From NCBI GenBank assembly GCA_038503075.1, contig JBCAML010000006.1, positions 682,001-746,000 of the forward strand: DNA of 64,000 nt, read 5' to 3'. Under the pieces are notes generated by a model. It ran no database searches and was not told where the DNA came from. It worked only from the letters and a program-made list of their open reading frames with translations. Below, piece after piece: positions 10,872-22,271 of this stretch; positions within the stretch are counted from its first letter, which is position 1; each line of letters starts with the position of its first letter. The position numbers and the translations under genes are program-made. This stretch comes from Gyromitra esculenta. Taxonomy: Eukaryota > Ascomycota > Pezizomycetes > Pezizales > Discinaceae.

Positions 10872-12106
10872 TCAACTGAGTCTGCTGCGTTGAAGGCAGG
10901 AAAACGTGGTGGTAACGGTGGTGGAAAAACAGAAGGAGCAGGAGGGGTAGCGGCGGCGTTAGTAACAGCCCCTCTCATAGCGGGGCGTTTGGAGGCAGAG
11001 GGACAGTTTGCAAAGATATGTCCTTCCCCAGCGCAAAACAAACAGCGATTGTTGGTCTGTCTCCAAGATTTTTCTTCAGGAGACAGCTTTCTTCTTCCGT
11101 TGACCTGAACGTAGCGTTGTTCAGGGGCAGGACGGGAGACTGAGGTGCGGCCGAAGGAGAGATCCATATGGACAAGTCCTCCAGGGGCGAAGGAGGAGGA
11201 GGCAGGGGTAAAAGCAGTGGGGGCGGCGGCAGGGGCAGCGAATTGTCCCATGGTATTGCGGGCAGCGTTCTTCTTCTCCTCTCTTCTTGCTCGGATGCGA
11301 TTATCTAAGCGGAGGAGAAAGGCGCAGAGGGAAGTGAAGGTGGTGGGGAAGTCGGCAACGGTTACTACTGCTTCCTTCAGTTCGTCGGACATGCCGTACT
11401 CTAGGGCATCGTTTTTGGCTGACTCGTCATAATTGAGGCGTCCCATGATGCGTTGGAAGTCGGCAAGGTAAGCGGAGAAATCCCTCTTCCCTTGTCGGAG
11501 TTGATGTAGCTCGCGGCGGGCAGTACCGAGGGGGTCGGGGTTGCCGAAAGCTGTTTCCAGAGCGGTGATTAGGTCGGCGGCGGAGTTCCAGGTAGTGGTC
11601 CCATCAGGGAGGACTGAGTGGCGGATTTGTTCGAGGGCGGCTCCCTCGAGGCGGCTGATAGCATACAATATCATGTTATTGTTGCTGGAGAATCGGTCGG
11701 CGTTAACCGAGAGTTTGGAGCGCAGCTGTAAAACAAAGCCGGGGAGCTTGTCGCGAGACCCATTGAATTTATCTGGGTCGGGCATTTTGTCCGAGCGGCC
11801 GCCTTGATTGGGGGCTGGTGGTGGTGGAGGGGATGGCGCAGGAGGTGGGGGGGCGGTGTTGCTGAGGCGGACGATTTCTGCCTCTGCGGCTTGCAGTTGG
11901 GACTGGCAAGTGTTGAACCTTGCCGTCATGTTGTTTCTTTCCTGTACAGCTTCTTCTAGCTGTAGGTCTGCGTACGTGAGGTTTTCGATCCGTTGTTGAT
12001 AATGGGATCGAATCTCCTCATAGGCAGAGGCGAGATCGGCATTGGCAGCGACCTGGAAGTTCTCGAAAGTTGGGAAGGTCCAGGGGTCAGGGGCGGGGTT
12101 GCTCAT
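10859..12106 (-). CDS. gag: Gypsy Gag (capsid/nucleocapsid) protein
   Basis: 415 residues, ATG at 12106, stop TAG 10861-10859. An N-terminal coiled region (about 20-80) is followed by a proline-rich linker, then the retrotransposon gag/capsid domain (MPDPDKFNGSRDKLPGFV, RLEGAALEQI, KRDFSAYLADFQRIMGRL, about 105-280), then one CCHC knuckle CLFCAGEGHIFANC (about 352-365) that binds element RNA. It starts 70 nt inside the 5' LTR. A gag of the second LTR family at 52376-53284 aligns through the capsid domain. Confidence 0.93.
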   Translation of the reverse strand: MSNPAPDPWTFPTFENFQVAANADLASAYEEIRSHYQQRIENLTYADLQLEEAVQERNNMTARFNTCQSQLQAAEAEIVRLSNTAPPPPAPSPPPPPAPNQGGRSDKMPDPDKFNGSRDKLPGFVLQLRSKLSVNADRFSSNNNMILYAISRLEGAALEQIRHSVLPDGTTTWNSAADLITALETAFGNPDPLGTARRELHQLRQGKRDFSAYLADFQRIMGRLNYDESAKNDALEYGMSDELKEAVVTVADFPTTFTSLCAFLLRLDNRIRARREEKKNAARNTMGQFAAPAAAPTAFTPASSSFAPGGLVHMDLSFGRTSVSRPAPEQRYVQVNGRRKLSPEEKSWRQTNNRCLFCAGEGHIFANCPSASKRPAMRGAVTNAAATPPAPSVFPPPLPPRFPAFNAADSVESLN

Positions 12107-12165
12107 AGCGGCGTTGAGGGTTTTTGTGGCAGCGTAAAAAAGCGGGGTAGAGGGTGTGGATGAGG

Positions 12166-12174
12166 AAGCAACGT
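12166..12174 (-). promoter_or_regulatory. Putative self-priming primer binding site
   Basis: Two bases downstream of the 5' LTR end the sense strand reads ACGTTGCTT. It is the exact complement of AAGCAACGT inside the same LTR (12396-12388), about 50 nt after the LTR TATA box, where the RNA 5' end may lie. No TGG-type tRNA site is seen. This arrangement matches Tf1/sushi-group self-priming; the mechanism is inferred. Confidence 0.6.
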
Positions 12175-12176
12175 AA

Positions 12177-12564
12177 TCTTAAGGGGCGAGGTTTGTCTTC
12201 AAGCTCTCAGGTATCCCCCGAGATGAGCAGTGCTACTTGAAGGGAAAACTAAGCGACGAGAGTGTTTACGGGGTTCCACAGGCTCTACGGAGTGTTCAAG
12301 TATAGAGGACTTGAGGACGGCGACAGCGTAAGGTTATGAGGTATAACCGAGATTTGTATTGTAAAATACAAGAGTGTACGATAGAAGACGTTGCTTAAAG
12401 AGAGAAGAAAGAAAAGTACAACAAGAGGGGAAGACCCTTCGCTTATATACCCATAATCCATCTCTTTGATGACAAACGTATGACTCATTGTAACAAAAAC
12501 CAAGGAAAACTTATCGAACAAAACCACAAAACAACACGATCAAACATCCCTACCATCCATGAAA
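12177..12564 (-). repeat. 5' LTR of the minus-strand Gypsy element
   Basis: 388 bp, ending CATGAAA at 12564 on the plus strand. TATA box complement at 12441-12450. It shares R/U5 with the 3' LTR but has a divergent, shorter U3. Confidence 0.88.
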
Positions 12565-13329
12565 TCTGAACCACCCATCATCACCCCAGAGATGGTCTAT
12601 GACCTTACCATGACTCTTTGGGCTTCTTCACGCCCCCCACCCAGCTACTACACCACCCCTCTCTCCACCGTTGCACCAACCTTCATGAGATTAGATCAAT
12701 TTATGAGTGGGAGACTACACCAATTCCGGGCCCACAAAAGCTACCTCGCCGCACACCAGTCCTGGCACTCCCAGGGCCTCTCCAAACACTACCCCAAATG
12801 CCAAGAAGAAGACGAAGACCTTGAGCATGCCATCCTCCGCTGCCCCGCTAGGGCAGAAGCCAGAGAAAAGTTCATCCCTGACCTAATCTCTATAGAGGAC
12901 ATCTGGAACGACCCTATACAATTGCAACCGATCGTCAACTATATTCGCCATACCATGACCGGCTACCCACCTAAGTGGAGTACCTGGTACCCCCTATCAC
13001 TCACTGGAACCTCGGATCAACTATCTTCTGCAGTTTCTGTTTCTTCATCTTCTTTTTCCTTACTTTTTAGTACTTAAATTGCTACATCTCCTTACTTATT
13101 AAAGTCATTTATTGCGGGATCATTGTTATGATCATTGGGGTCACTTCCCTATAGGCCCGCCTATAGGTTTGGTTTACTTATTTTTCCTTTGTCTCTTTCC
13201 TTTGTTATCCTGGGGCGTGGATGGCTACTGCTGGGGATAGGTGTTTTGACTTCATAACCTTCGTGTTGCATAAGCGGTTTTGTACCTAGAAACAATAATC
13301 AAATGATTTAAACAAAAAAAAAAAAAAAA
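12565..13329 (+). pseudogene. LINE ORF2 C-terminus (zinc finger) with 3' UTR and poly(A)
   Basis: Continuation of the LINE ORF2 beyond the Gypsy insertion: about 170 codons to the TAA at 13075-13077, with the C-terminal H/C cluster typical of LINEs (HQSWHSQGLSKHYPKC, LEHAILRCPARAEAREK). The 3' UTR ends in a conserved block of about 80 bp (from GGGGATAGG at 13232) and a poly(A) tract at 13312-13329. The same terminal block ends the ORF1-only elements at 41712-41809, 42070-42163 and 63522-63620. Confidence 0.85.
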
Positions 13330-14637
13330 CCTAACTTATCACGTCAAAACTGTCTCCTGCACAAGATGAAACGGATTATGAGAGAGATCTGCCAAAAACC
13401 CTTTGGTTTCGCCAAATGAGCGTCTATTGCGAAACTACTATATAGCGCGAGTTTTCGGGAAATACTTTTACCTCTGGATTTCTCAGGATGCGGCAAAAAT
13501 TCCACCCGTTTCCCGTACTATATGCACATGCAGCTATTAGTCAAAGCACTGTAAATATATGGAGCGAGAAACCAAACGACATTCCTATTTATTCTCGATC
13601 TGGTTTTCAGAAAAGGGTGTTTTAAGCGAGTAAAAAATGGAGAGAAATAAAGCAGTGTGCCACCGAAAATCCAGATTGCACTTATCGTTTACTTCAGTGT
13701 AGAGAGTTCTTGCATATCCCGATCACCCACCCCCCCAAAAAAAACCAGAGCCTATAAAAGGCTATAGCTAATTACAAGGCAAACATACATATAGGTATGC
13801 TAATAGGAGGTATATACCTCGACCTTATATCATACGTCTGATGGACGAAGGGGTTTGAAAGCGCCAGTGCGATTCTGTCACTCGTTCGATTGCGAACTGC
13901 TGCAACTGAATCTAACGAACTAGACATATTCTTATGGCAAGGGTTTTTGAATGGATGAATAAAGACTCACGTGTATTTAGTTCCCTTGGTAAGGTATGCA
14001 ACCAGTCTTCTTCCTGTGCCGTTTCACCTGTTTCCCGCCTATGTGGTTGATGGTGGGCCTAACTATGAGCCTACCTATCCGTTTATCGCCAAACAGAGCT
14101 CCTATTATCCGGGCTGCTATTTATGGTGTCGGGGTCAATAGATAGCTCACTGAGGGTGATCTTCTGGCAATCTGCACACTATCTCTGATGCTTTAACCGT
14201 TGCCTTAGTCGATACCTTTTCCCTTGACAACTTTCCCTACACATTTCCCGATACATATACCTACATGTATGGTTGGGTTTACTTTGCGCGTACGTTAGGC
14301 ACCCTGATAAATACGTCATTTCCTGACTTTTCTAATTTGATTTAGAAGTCCAGTACAGCAGCCCTGTAATCAGACGTTCATTCGCTAGAACCAGGATATT
14401 TGGTGGAGTTCTTTCACCAATCCGTCAATACCCAATATAGGAAAGTATTGTCACGTGACAAGTCGGCTACGAGATTACCAGTACAGCACGCTTTTATGAA
14501 CCCCCCAATAGTGTAGAGCCTATGCGGAATCCTAATTCGTGTCCTATATAAAAAAAGCACTTTTTGTTCTTAGCGGGATATGTTTGTTTCTTGGTCCTCG
14601 CTACATGTCTTGCCCGCTATCCACAGATATTATGTAT
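13330..14637. other. Non-coding interval, no gene seen
   Basis: Between the LINE poly(A) and the first fold-back element I find no long ORF and no motif I recognise. It has several CACGTG or TACATGTA-like short palindromes. Confidence 0.5.
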
Positions 14638-14715
14638 AGCCGTGTAAGAAAAGTTCTGACACCCACCTCACTAACAAGACAGCGACTGGGGTGTCAAGAC
14701 TTTTCTTATACGGCT
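14638..14715. repeat. 78-bp fold-back (hairpin) repeat
   Basis: Left arm 14638-14665 (AGCCGTGTAAGAAAAGTTCT...) pairs with right arm 14688-14715 with a few mismatches, around a 22-nt loop. It directly abuts the MITE that starts at 14719. Confidence 0.7.
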
Positions 14716-14718
14716 GTA

Positions 14719-14977
14719 CAGTTGCATCCAACAAGTCCCTGCGGTTTTTGAAGTACCACAACACAGCAAATGATGCTAGGTCATTCCCTCTAAAAAAAAT
14801 CAGAAAATATATCCTTGCTTTAAAAACACAATAGAGAAGATAGCCTCATCATGCCATTGAGTTTTTATTGCCGCACAATAAGAGGAGGTTGTAATAGGTT
14901 GTTTTCTAGTTGAATTCCATGTTGCTTCATCGCATTGTGGTACCCCGGAAACCGCAGGGTCTTGTTGGACGCAACTG
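14719..14977. mobile_element. MITE with about 45-bp terminal inverted repeats and TA target copies
   Basis: The left end CAGTTGCATCCAACAAGTCC and the reverse complement of the right end CAGTTGCGTCCAACAAGACC continue to match over about 45 bp. TA flanks both ends (14717-14718, 14978-14979), as in Tc1/mariner/pogo elements. No coding capacity. The same terminus occurs at 25776 and 26409. Confidence 0.75.
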
Positions 14978-14979
14978 TA

Positions 14980-16443
14980 CATGTACGTAAAAATGGGGTG
15001 AAATGATACCCCATTTCGTTTATCATTTCCGCACCGTGCAACAGCAATTCTTATTTTGGTAACGTATAGAAAGTCACCTGGACTACTTATCCTCTATTAT
15101 AAGTACCTGGAAACTAGGGTACAGTTTTAGCCAACCAAAGTGTGAAGAGCTGCTGCGGTCTGAACTAAAAGACGCTGCCACCAAAGGGCATTTTTGAGTA
15201 CCTACATGTATGTATGGTAGAGCACAAGTACTAGCCAAAAAAATAATTTGCGACGAGTGTGGAATTGGGTAACGACCAAGTTTACGCTTCAAAGGCCACA
15301 ACCCGCGGAACTTAACACAACAATCCCGAATTGAAAACTAATGTACTGGTAGAGCAGCTATGGAATAAACAGCAGCGGTGAGCAGATTGTGGGTTGAGAG
15401 GTCGTGTTGTGGATGGGGGTGGTTGCTACCGAGGTTTATTCACGTCACAAACTTTATTTTTTACTAAGTACATGTGCCCACAATTACGTAGGTGAAACCA
15501 GTATGATTTCCCTCCTAAAAGGTTTGGACCTTATGTACTTAATGGTGCACAAAAGTGATGCAACATCCAGTCGATTTACCCAAAAGCACCCCCCAAAAAA
15601 ACACAAATTTTAACAGCAATTCTAATCTAGCGACTCTTATGATGAAACATCTGGCTCTTTTTCTGCAAAAAAATGCGTTCATAGGTTAAAAGCCATACCA
15701 GGGCTGTTTTTTCTTAACTCTGAATACAAACAGAATAAATAGCCGTCATACTTCCTCAATTCTTCTTACCACAAATAAAATCCTGGCATCTTAAATGACG
15801 TCCCAAAACCTCTTTGCTTATCGCTGAGAAATTGGCTTCATTGCATCACTTATGTGCACTCCTAGGTACATGTGACCTCATACACCAACCAATGATCTGG
15901 CTTTAAGAGTATAATTTCATCGTAGAGATTTATGATGATAATACTCATACTAGATTGTATGTAACAGGATATACTTAGCTTAAATTAAGAGTGGGATGAT
16001 TTTTAAGATGGAGAAAAGCGTTTTTACGGTGGTGAGAAATTCCTGGCTTGGTACCCCACTCCATCAGTAGCTTGTCTCAGTGAATGCCCCACTGCGGATG
16101 CTCTCGGGAATGCTTTCTTTTTCTCTTTCCCCGCTAATATGTGGGGTGGGACGAGGTGCAAATTCTTTGCTTCTTGCGTCAAATCCTACCTGCCGAGAGT
16201 AATCAGGCGTCAAGATGAGAGAGAAACCTGGTCTCGATTGACATGGTTATCGACGATAGCATGCGTCTGCCTGAACTGTGCCAAAAGCACTTAACGCGTC
16301 TGCCTTATTAAAGTGGAGGTAATTAACGCGTTCGTCCGTACTTCGGAATTTTTATGTCAACAAACGTCCTTTTTAGGCAAGGTTCAGGCCTGCTTCCCGA
16401 TGAGCGGATGCAAGCGAAAAATTCACCATGCTTTTTGCTATAG
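14980..16443. other. Non-coding interval, no gene seen
   Basis: Only short ORFs. It contains several TACATGTA/GTACATGT palindromes (about 15200, 15868). No RNA gene recognised. Confidence 0.45.
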
Positions 16444-16665
16444 AAACTGATGAAATACGGACCGTTGCCAAGAGGAGGCGTCTGGAATACTATACCTCTT
16501 GAGGGATTGATTTAAGCCAAAACCGTGGGGAACACGGCTCGGCTGAGAGTGCTGGGGTCTGTTCGCAGAGAAAACTCACCAGAACTGGCTTAATCTTCTC
16601 TGTTATTAGGATAGTATCCCAGACGCCCCCTCTGGCAACAGTCTGGATTTGCCCAGCTTCTACGG
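16444..16665. mobile_element. Inverted-repeat element (probable MITE)
   Basis: Sequence around 16444-16493 (AGAAACTGATGAAATACGG then ACCGTTGCC, GGCGTCTGG) reappears inverted at about 16612-16665 (ATAGTATCC, CAGACGCC, GGCAACAG, AGCTTCT). The arms are about 50 bp with scattered mismatches. No ORF; target copies not clear. 16666-17062 holds only the presumed RdRP 5' region. Confidence 0.55.
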
Positions 16666-17062
16666 TATGCCTGGACCCCTCCCATCCCGCAAGATGCGAT
16701 GCTATTAAAACGCGTTCCCCAGGACACTGGGGTGAAGCAGTTCTCTAGCCTGTGACGAATATCCAGATTTCTCGCAAATACCGTAGCACCCCATCACAAA
16801 ACCATTCTTGTAAGTGATATCAAATATCTTGACAATGTATTTCTAGTACCTTCGACCTTCCCCAGACCCGTAGGTGATGGCTTTCTACAACTCCCACTAG
16901 AAATATTTTTTCAAAAACTTAAGATCTGGTTGGTACAACACAAATTTGATACCTAGGGTTTTTTCATTTTTTTCCTTATGCAGATATAAACCTCGCTTTA
17001 CATCTTGTTCGTTCAAATTTACTAACCCCTGAAAGATCTAGGGATAAATCGTTCTTCTGACC

Positions 17063-20000
17063 ATGACACCTGCAAATAATCGAAACCGGGATTGCAAGCT
17101 CGAAGCAGGAATACTAGAAAAGGCCCAAGTACCTACACTGCGCTCTGTTTTAGATATTCTGCATACAGAATACGGATTTCCAACTACCATACAAGAACCT
17201 TATATTCGGAAGTTAGAATCCCTGTTGGAATCTGACCCGAAGCGTGTCAACGAAGCTATCCATTCGCTTAGCACCGCAGCACGAAGCCCAGGGCCCAGTC
17301 GCCAGCGCCAGGGATGCGTACAAAGATTGGTGGCGAAGTTCAATGAAATTTTAGAGAATGAGTTGTCTGGTTTGGAGGACATGCATGATAGAGATCTGTC
17401 AATACTCCCACTCATTGGGAGAGGGGATAGAGAACAGAAAATCGAGGAAGAGCGAGGATATGATGGGAGATTTGACGACCCTTTAACAGAGTTCCCTAAC
17501 CCTGCAGCCTCCATTGATCGAGAATCTCCGAAAACTCGCTCGGAATTTGATATACCTATATCACGTATATTGTCACATTCTCCAAAGAGCAAAAGTAATC
17601 GAGATACTGATCACGAGGCACCCACTGATTCTGACGATTCTGACGGGTCGTTCTACTCATGTTACGGAACACCATCTCGGCCAGAGCTTGCCCAACGAAA
17701 TGCTGAACTCGAAAACGGGTATCTTCTCCCGGAATCTTCTCCCGGTAGAGACACCATACGAGTGATCCAGAGATCTCGTCGTGTACCGTACCGTACAAAT
17801 CTTGATCAGCAAATGTCATATCTCCGATCATCTGTGCTGACAAACAATGGAAAGAGACCGGTACTTTCTTCAAAACCGGGAACCGGGGCTCAGCGCGAGT
17901 TCCACTCGGCCAACCTGCGAAGGCGAGAATCCTTCGATACCAATACCACGCATTCGGCTGAAAGCTCTTTTAATGCTTCGAGCAGCTCTTCGGGCAAATT
18001 CGAGAAGGGTTGGAGCCCTCCAACCAGCGCGGATACCTCTTTCAGCCATGTTGAAGATTTGGAATCGAAAAATCATTCTCCAGGACAGAAGGGACCTGTG
18101 GTTGCACGGTTGGCTATTGTAGCAGAAGGAATTGATGAGACGAACAATTTTGGAGAAATCGAGGCCCCTTATAATGGAGATTATGATGGGGAAACTACAG
18201 ATATCGATGATATTGGGACTAACTGTTGCCATAAACAACAACAAGCCCCAATACATAGGTCGAAAAAATTATCAAACACATTGCCTGTTCCTTCATTAAA
18301 GAATCGATCCTTGCCACAAAATAGCAGGAAGAAACCTTCAGCTGCCCCAAACCCCGCTGGCAGGGGAGCTGAACAAGGCCAGACCGAGCAAAAAACAATC
18401 GAAGAGCAGGAAAAAGAGAAAGCGGAGGAATTTCATGAACTGGCAAAAACTTTCTTTGGTGGGGAACTCAAGTCTAGCTCGGATCTTCCACCTCCCCTAA
18501 CGCCTAGTGACGACGAGATCGATTATGTGGACCAACAGGTAATTGATCCTGACGAAGGCAAGGAAATACAACGAGGTGAAGTATCAAGAGGGATCGAAGA
18601 AGACGGCCTGATTGATAATCGGGATAGCAATTATGGGGCTATGGGGGAAGTCCAGGTACCGTGGGATGATGAGGATGAGGATGAATTTGGGACAATTGAC
18701 ACAGATTTTGAGTATGAGTTTTCCAGTGAGTTTATGCTAGTAACTTTCTATACGGACCGCCTTTATCCTCACCCCCCCAATGTTTTTTTTAATTTTCCAA
18801 TATTTTTTTTTGGCATCAACCAACTATACCCTTGATTTTGTTTAAAAGTCAAATCTCTACCCTAACCAACACGGGCATACTATCCCAGACGTTTATTAGA
18901 CCCTTATTGTATCTGATTTTCAAATTCTAGACAATCCTGCTTTGAAGTCCACAGCACACCCGCTACCGACGCTCCACTTCGCGATACAGCATGAGGTCAC
19001 TAGAGTTGCCCTTAATGGGGGACATCAATCTAGTGAATCTATTTGTACACATATTCGCGGTCATTGTGATGACTTATACCAGGCTAAGGAATACCGTGAC
19101 GTATGGAAAACTTTAACTCAGTTTTCTAAAGCTGCGGCGACCTTAGACTGGACAAATGAGTCCATCTGGAAAAGTTTCCAGGAAGATCGAGGATGGCCCG
19201 ATAGTATTTCGTTAACGGGCAGAGTTCATTATGGCGAGACTCTACTAGCACAGGGATCTTCGACCAAAGGCGCGCAGTTTTCTACACAAGGGAAACACCA
19301 AAAAAAACCGCCTTTCACTGTCACGTTGAATCCCTTATCACGAACGATCGGAAATCGTTTCTTCAATAGATTTGGGTCTGATCGATTTTTGACCCTCCGG
19401 CTTCCTCCATTATCAAGCCAGTCAGGGTTATCAAAGGATCTTGTGCAACAAGAACGGGATCGAATCATTAACTGGCTCGCCGATGAAGAAATAGACCTGA
19501 TGAATAGGAAATGGAAATGTTTCTTCGTCAAGGATGGATCATCGAAGCGGAAATCAGACGAGAGCAAGACTGTTGTCACGGACTACTTCTCCCAAGCAAT
19601 GTTTTTCGCTACTGAGGGAGTTGGTATCGGGGATAAACTTACTACCGAGGAGACGGAGGCCCTGGGTTTTAAAATGTCTGAAAAAAAGCTGAGGCAAGAG
19701 ATGAGCGTGGAAACGTTTTTAAAGTGGCATATTCCTTTGGAGGGAAATTTGAACATGACAGTGCCAAAGTTTTGGTCAAGAATCAGTTTGGGCTAGTATT
19801 CCTGCGTCTCACGTAAACAAACCAAGACTAATTTGTCGTCCAGGGCTTTCAAATGCAATACCCACGATTACATTCGAGCCCTCACAGATCGAATTTGTTA
19901 GAGATGCTGAGTCTCAAATCGAGGAAGTGATGAATGACGGCTGTTCTATTGCATCGCCAGCAGTGATGAAAATGGTTCGTCAAAAACTTGGTTTAGAAGT

Positions 20001-22052
20001 GACGCCAACGGCTGTTCAGGCACGTCTCGGGGGTGCTAAAGGCGTTTGGATGGTTGACCCTTCAATCGACTGGAACTCTGAGGAGATTTACATAAAAGTG
20101 ACAACCTCTCAACTGAAGTATCAAGGGTATGAGAATGATGACGACTGGGCTAGACTAACGTTGGATGTCTTGACCGCTTCCCACGACCCCCTCCCGGCTA
20201 AAATTAACATTCAGCTGATTCCAATTCTGGAAGACCGCGGTGTTCCCTTCGAAGCTTTGCGAGAGCTTCTTGAGGAACACTTAGAGAGGGATTTAGACGA
20301 GCTATTCCAAATCATGGACAAGCCGGCTGAACTCAGAAGGTGGATATATGACCGAGGGAAGGTTGGAAATGAGAGAATGTCGGGGAAAAGTGTTGCAACA
20401 CTAGGCGCAATGCCTGCTAGTAGGCATGAAATTGCGATAATGTTGCTTGAAGTAAGGTTGATCCCCTCACTGTTATGCATAATTGAGGCTGACATACAGC
20501 CACAGAGTGGATTTTTGGTGAATGAATGCAATTTTCTGATGGAGCAGGTTAGGAAATTCATTGATCAGCATTGTGATGACTTAAAGTCTAAGTTACACAT
20601 TAAAATCCCGTATTCAACAACCCTGCTTTGCGTAGCAGATCCTACCGGAACATTGAGGGAGGGTGAGGTGTCGCTGCGATTTTCTAATGGCGTGCTGGAT
20701 CCCAAAACAATGAGACGAAATCCAGTTATCATCGGGGACATACTCGTGGCACGAAATCCAGCCCAAATTCCCTCTGACATTCAAAAAGTAAATATCCTGG
20801 AATGAAGAATAAATTTTGCCAAACTTGCTGACTGGATCAGGTTAGAGCGGTTGACCTTCAACCTTATCATTCTCCGGGGCTCCGAGAGCTACAAGACGTG
20901 ATAGTTTTCTCTATTCAGGGTGATAGAAGTCTAGCCTCCCTACTTTCAGGGGGGGATTACGACGGTGATAAGGTTCGAAACCCACCCGCACATATGATCA
21001 ATACTTTTCCCAAATAATAAACTAACTACTACCTATAGCCATGGGTATGCTGGGACCAAAGGCTTGTCGAACCGTTTCGAAATAGCCCTGCGACATTTGT
21101 TGAGTTCGAGAAACAGGCCCGATCGTACTTCAAAAAGTCCGAGACGACGATGGTCGACCTCCTACCAGATCAACCCAACTTCTTCAATCGTTTCTTTAGG
21201 GCTGGAATTTCTAATTCCCTTCAAGACAACTTTTTAGGGCATTGTACGAGTGTTTGGGAGAAATATTGTTATAGCCAAAATAGGATTTCAGATCCTACGG
21301 CTATCGAATTGGCGAAATTGTGCTCGTTCTTGGTAGATGCCCCGAAACAAGGGCTGTCTATTCTCGCGTCAAAAAGAGAGGAAATTACGAGGCTTGGAAA
21401 TCAATATCCGAAACCCGCATACAAAGAACCAGGGAGTCAGGGACAGAGTAGACATGTCATTGACCGGCTACAATTCGATGTTGCTGGAGAGAAGGTGATG
21501 GAGAAGCAGAAAGCTTTCCACGATAGTTTCGGGAGCAGCCCAAGCTACGAGCCCATTATCACAGAAGTTTATCGCCGAGAACAAGGGTTTGTAGAGAAGC
21601 AAGGACCCGGGGAACCATTAGCCCTCGTACTAAAACATCTGAACGAGGAGCTTCAGAACCTCTTCAAAGAATGGTGTGATTGGGCGAGCGGTTCGAAGAG
21701 CAACGCAGACGATTTTAAATCTGTTGTCTCACGTTTCTACCGCCAATTTAGAGAGATCAAACCACCCAAGGAACTCTCTAAGGATCCGGTTATCAGCCGT
21801 TGGGTTTCGGAAGGGGATTCTCATTTTTCACATTGGAACCTTCTGAGGGCTTCTGCTGCATACTACAGGTGGAAAGGTCAAAGAGGCCTGGTGTGGTATA
21901 TGGCAGGTCGTGAGTTATGCTTTATCAAATCTCATGGAGTAGTGATGATGGGATCGGATTTCGGCCCAAGATCGATTACTGAAGAGATGTACATTCCCCT
22001 GAAGACTTCGGGGAAATTTCGGTCAGCTAGGAAAGCAGAAGATAAGGCGTAA
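17063..22052 (+). CDS. RNA-dependent RNA polymerase of RNA silencing (QDE-1/RDR type)
   Basis: Five exons: 17063-18725, 18931-19785, 19844-20787, 20841-20972, 21039-22052, giving 1,535 residues. Introns of 205, 58, 53 and 66 bp have GT-AG ends and consistent phase; the last has an ACTAAC branch site. Residues 1-554 are charged, low-complexity and probably disordered. The conserved eukaryotic RdRP core follows: NPLSRTIGNRFFNRFGSDRF, MNDGCSIASPAVMKMV, TAVQARLGGAKGVWMVDP, and the catalytic loop SGGDYDGD with its three aspartates at 1193-1197. Such enzymes make double-stranded RNA that feeds Dicer and Argonaute, limiting transposons. The gene is intact in a TE-rich neighbourhood and converges on UBC7 with a 219-bp gap. 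Confidence 0.93.
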
Positions 22053-22271
22053 TTCTTTAGGAATGAGATATTTGTAAGTTATTCAGGGTTAGGTGCCTAT
22101 TCTTAAGTGCCAGTTATTACGTCTCCGCTTTCCAAAAGGAAAAGGAACAGAAGAAAGCTATATCTTTAGAATTAAGCAATCGCTAACACCATACACGGGC
22201 AGAACTCTCTCGATATTTGGATCAACTAATCCCTTTCCCAACAATCCACGCGAAAAGAGATGCGATTAGTC

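Larger units (their letters stand above)
6750..12564 (-). mobile_element. Full-length Ty3/Gypsy chromovirus (LTR, gag, pol, LTR) nested in the LINE
   Basis: A 5.8-kb element: 5' LTR 12177-12564, primer site 12174-12166, gag 12106-10859, -1 frameshift to pol ending at 7182, polypurine tract 7181-7170, 3' LTR 6750-7169. Both ORFs are uninterrupted, so it may still be coding competent. The outer flanks (ACAAG left, TCTGA right) do not form a target duplication and the LINE frame does not resume exactly, which suggests recombination or a small deletion. Confidence 0.9.

Noticed and set aside
13330..17062. tRNA or other structured RNA genes in the gene-free stretch
   Set aside because: By eye I found no paired A-box/B-box or cloverleaf; a tRNAscan/Infernal run would be decisive.
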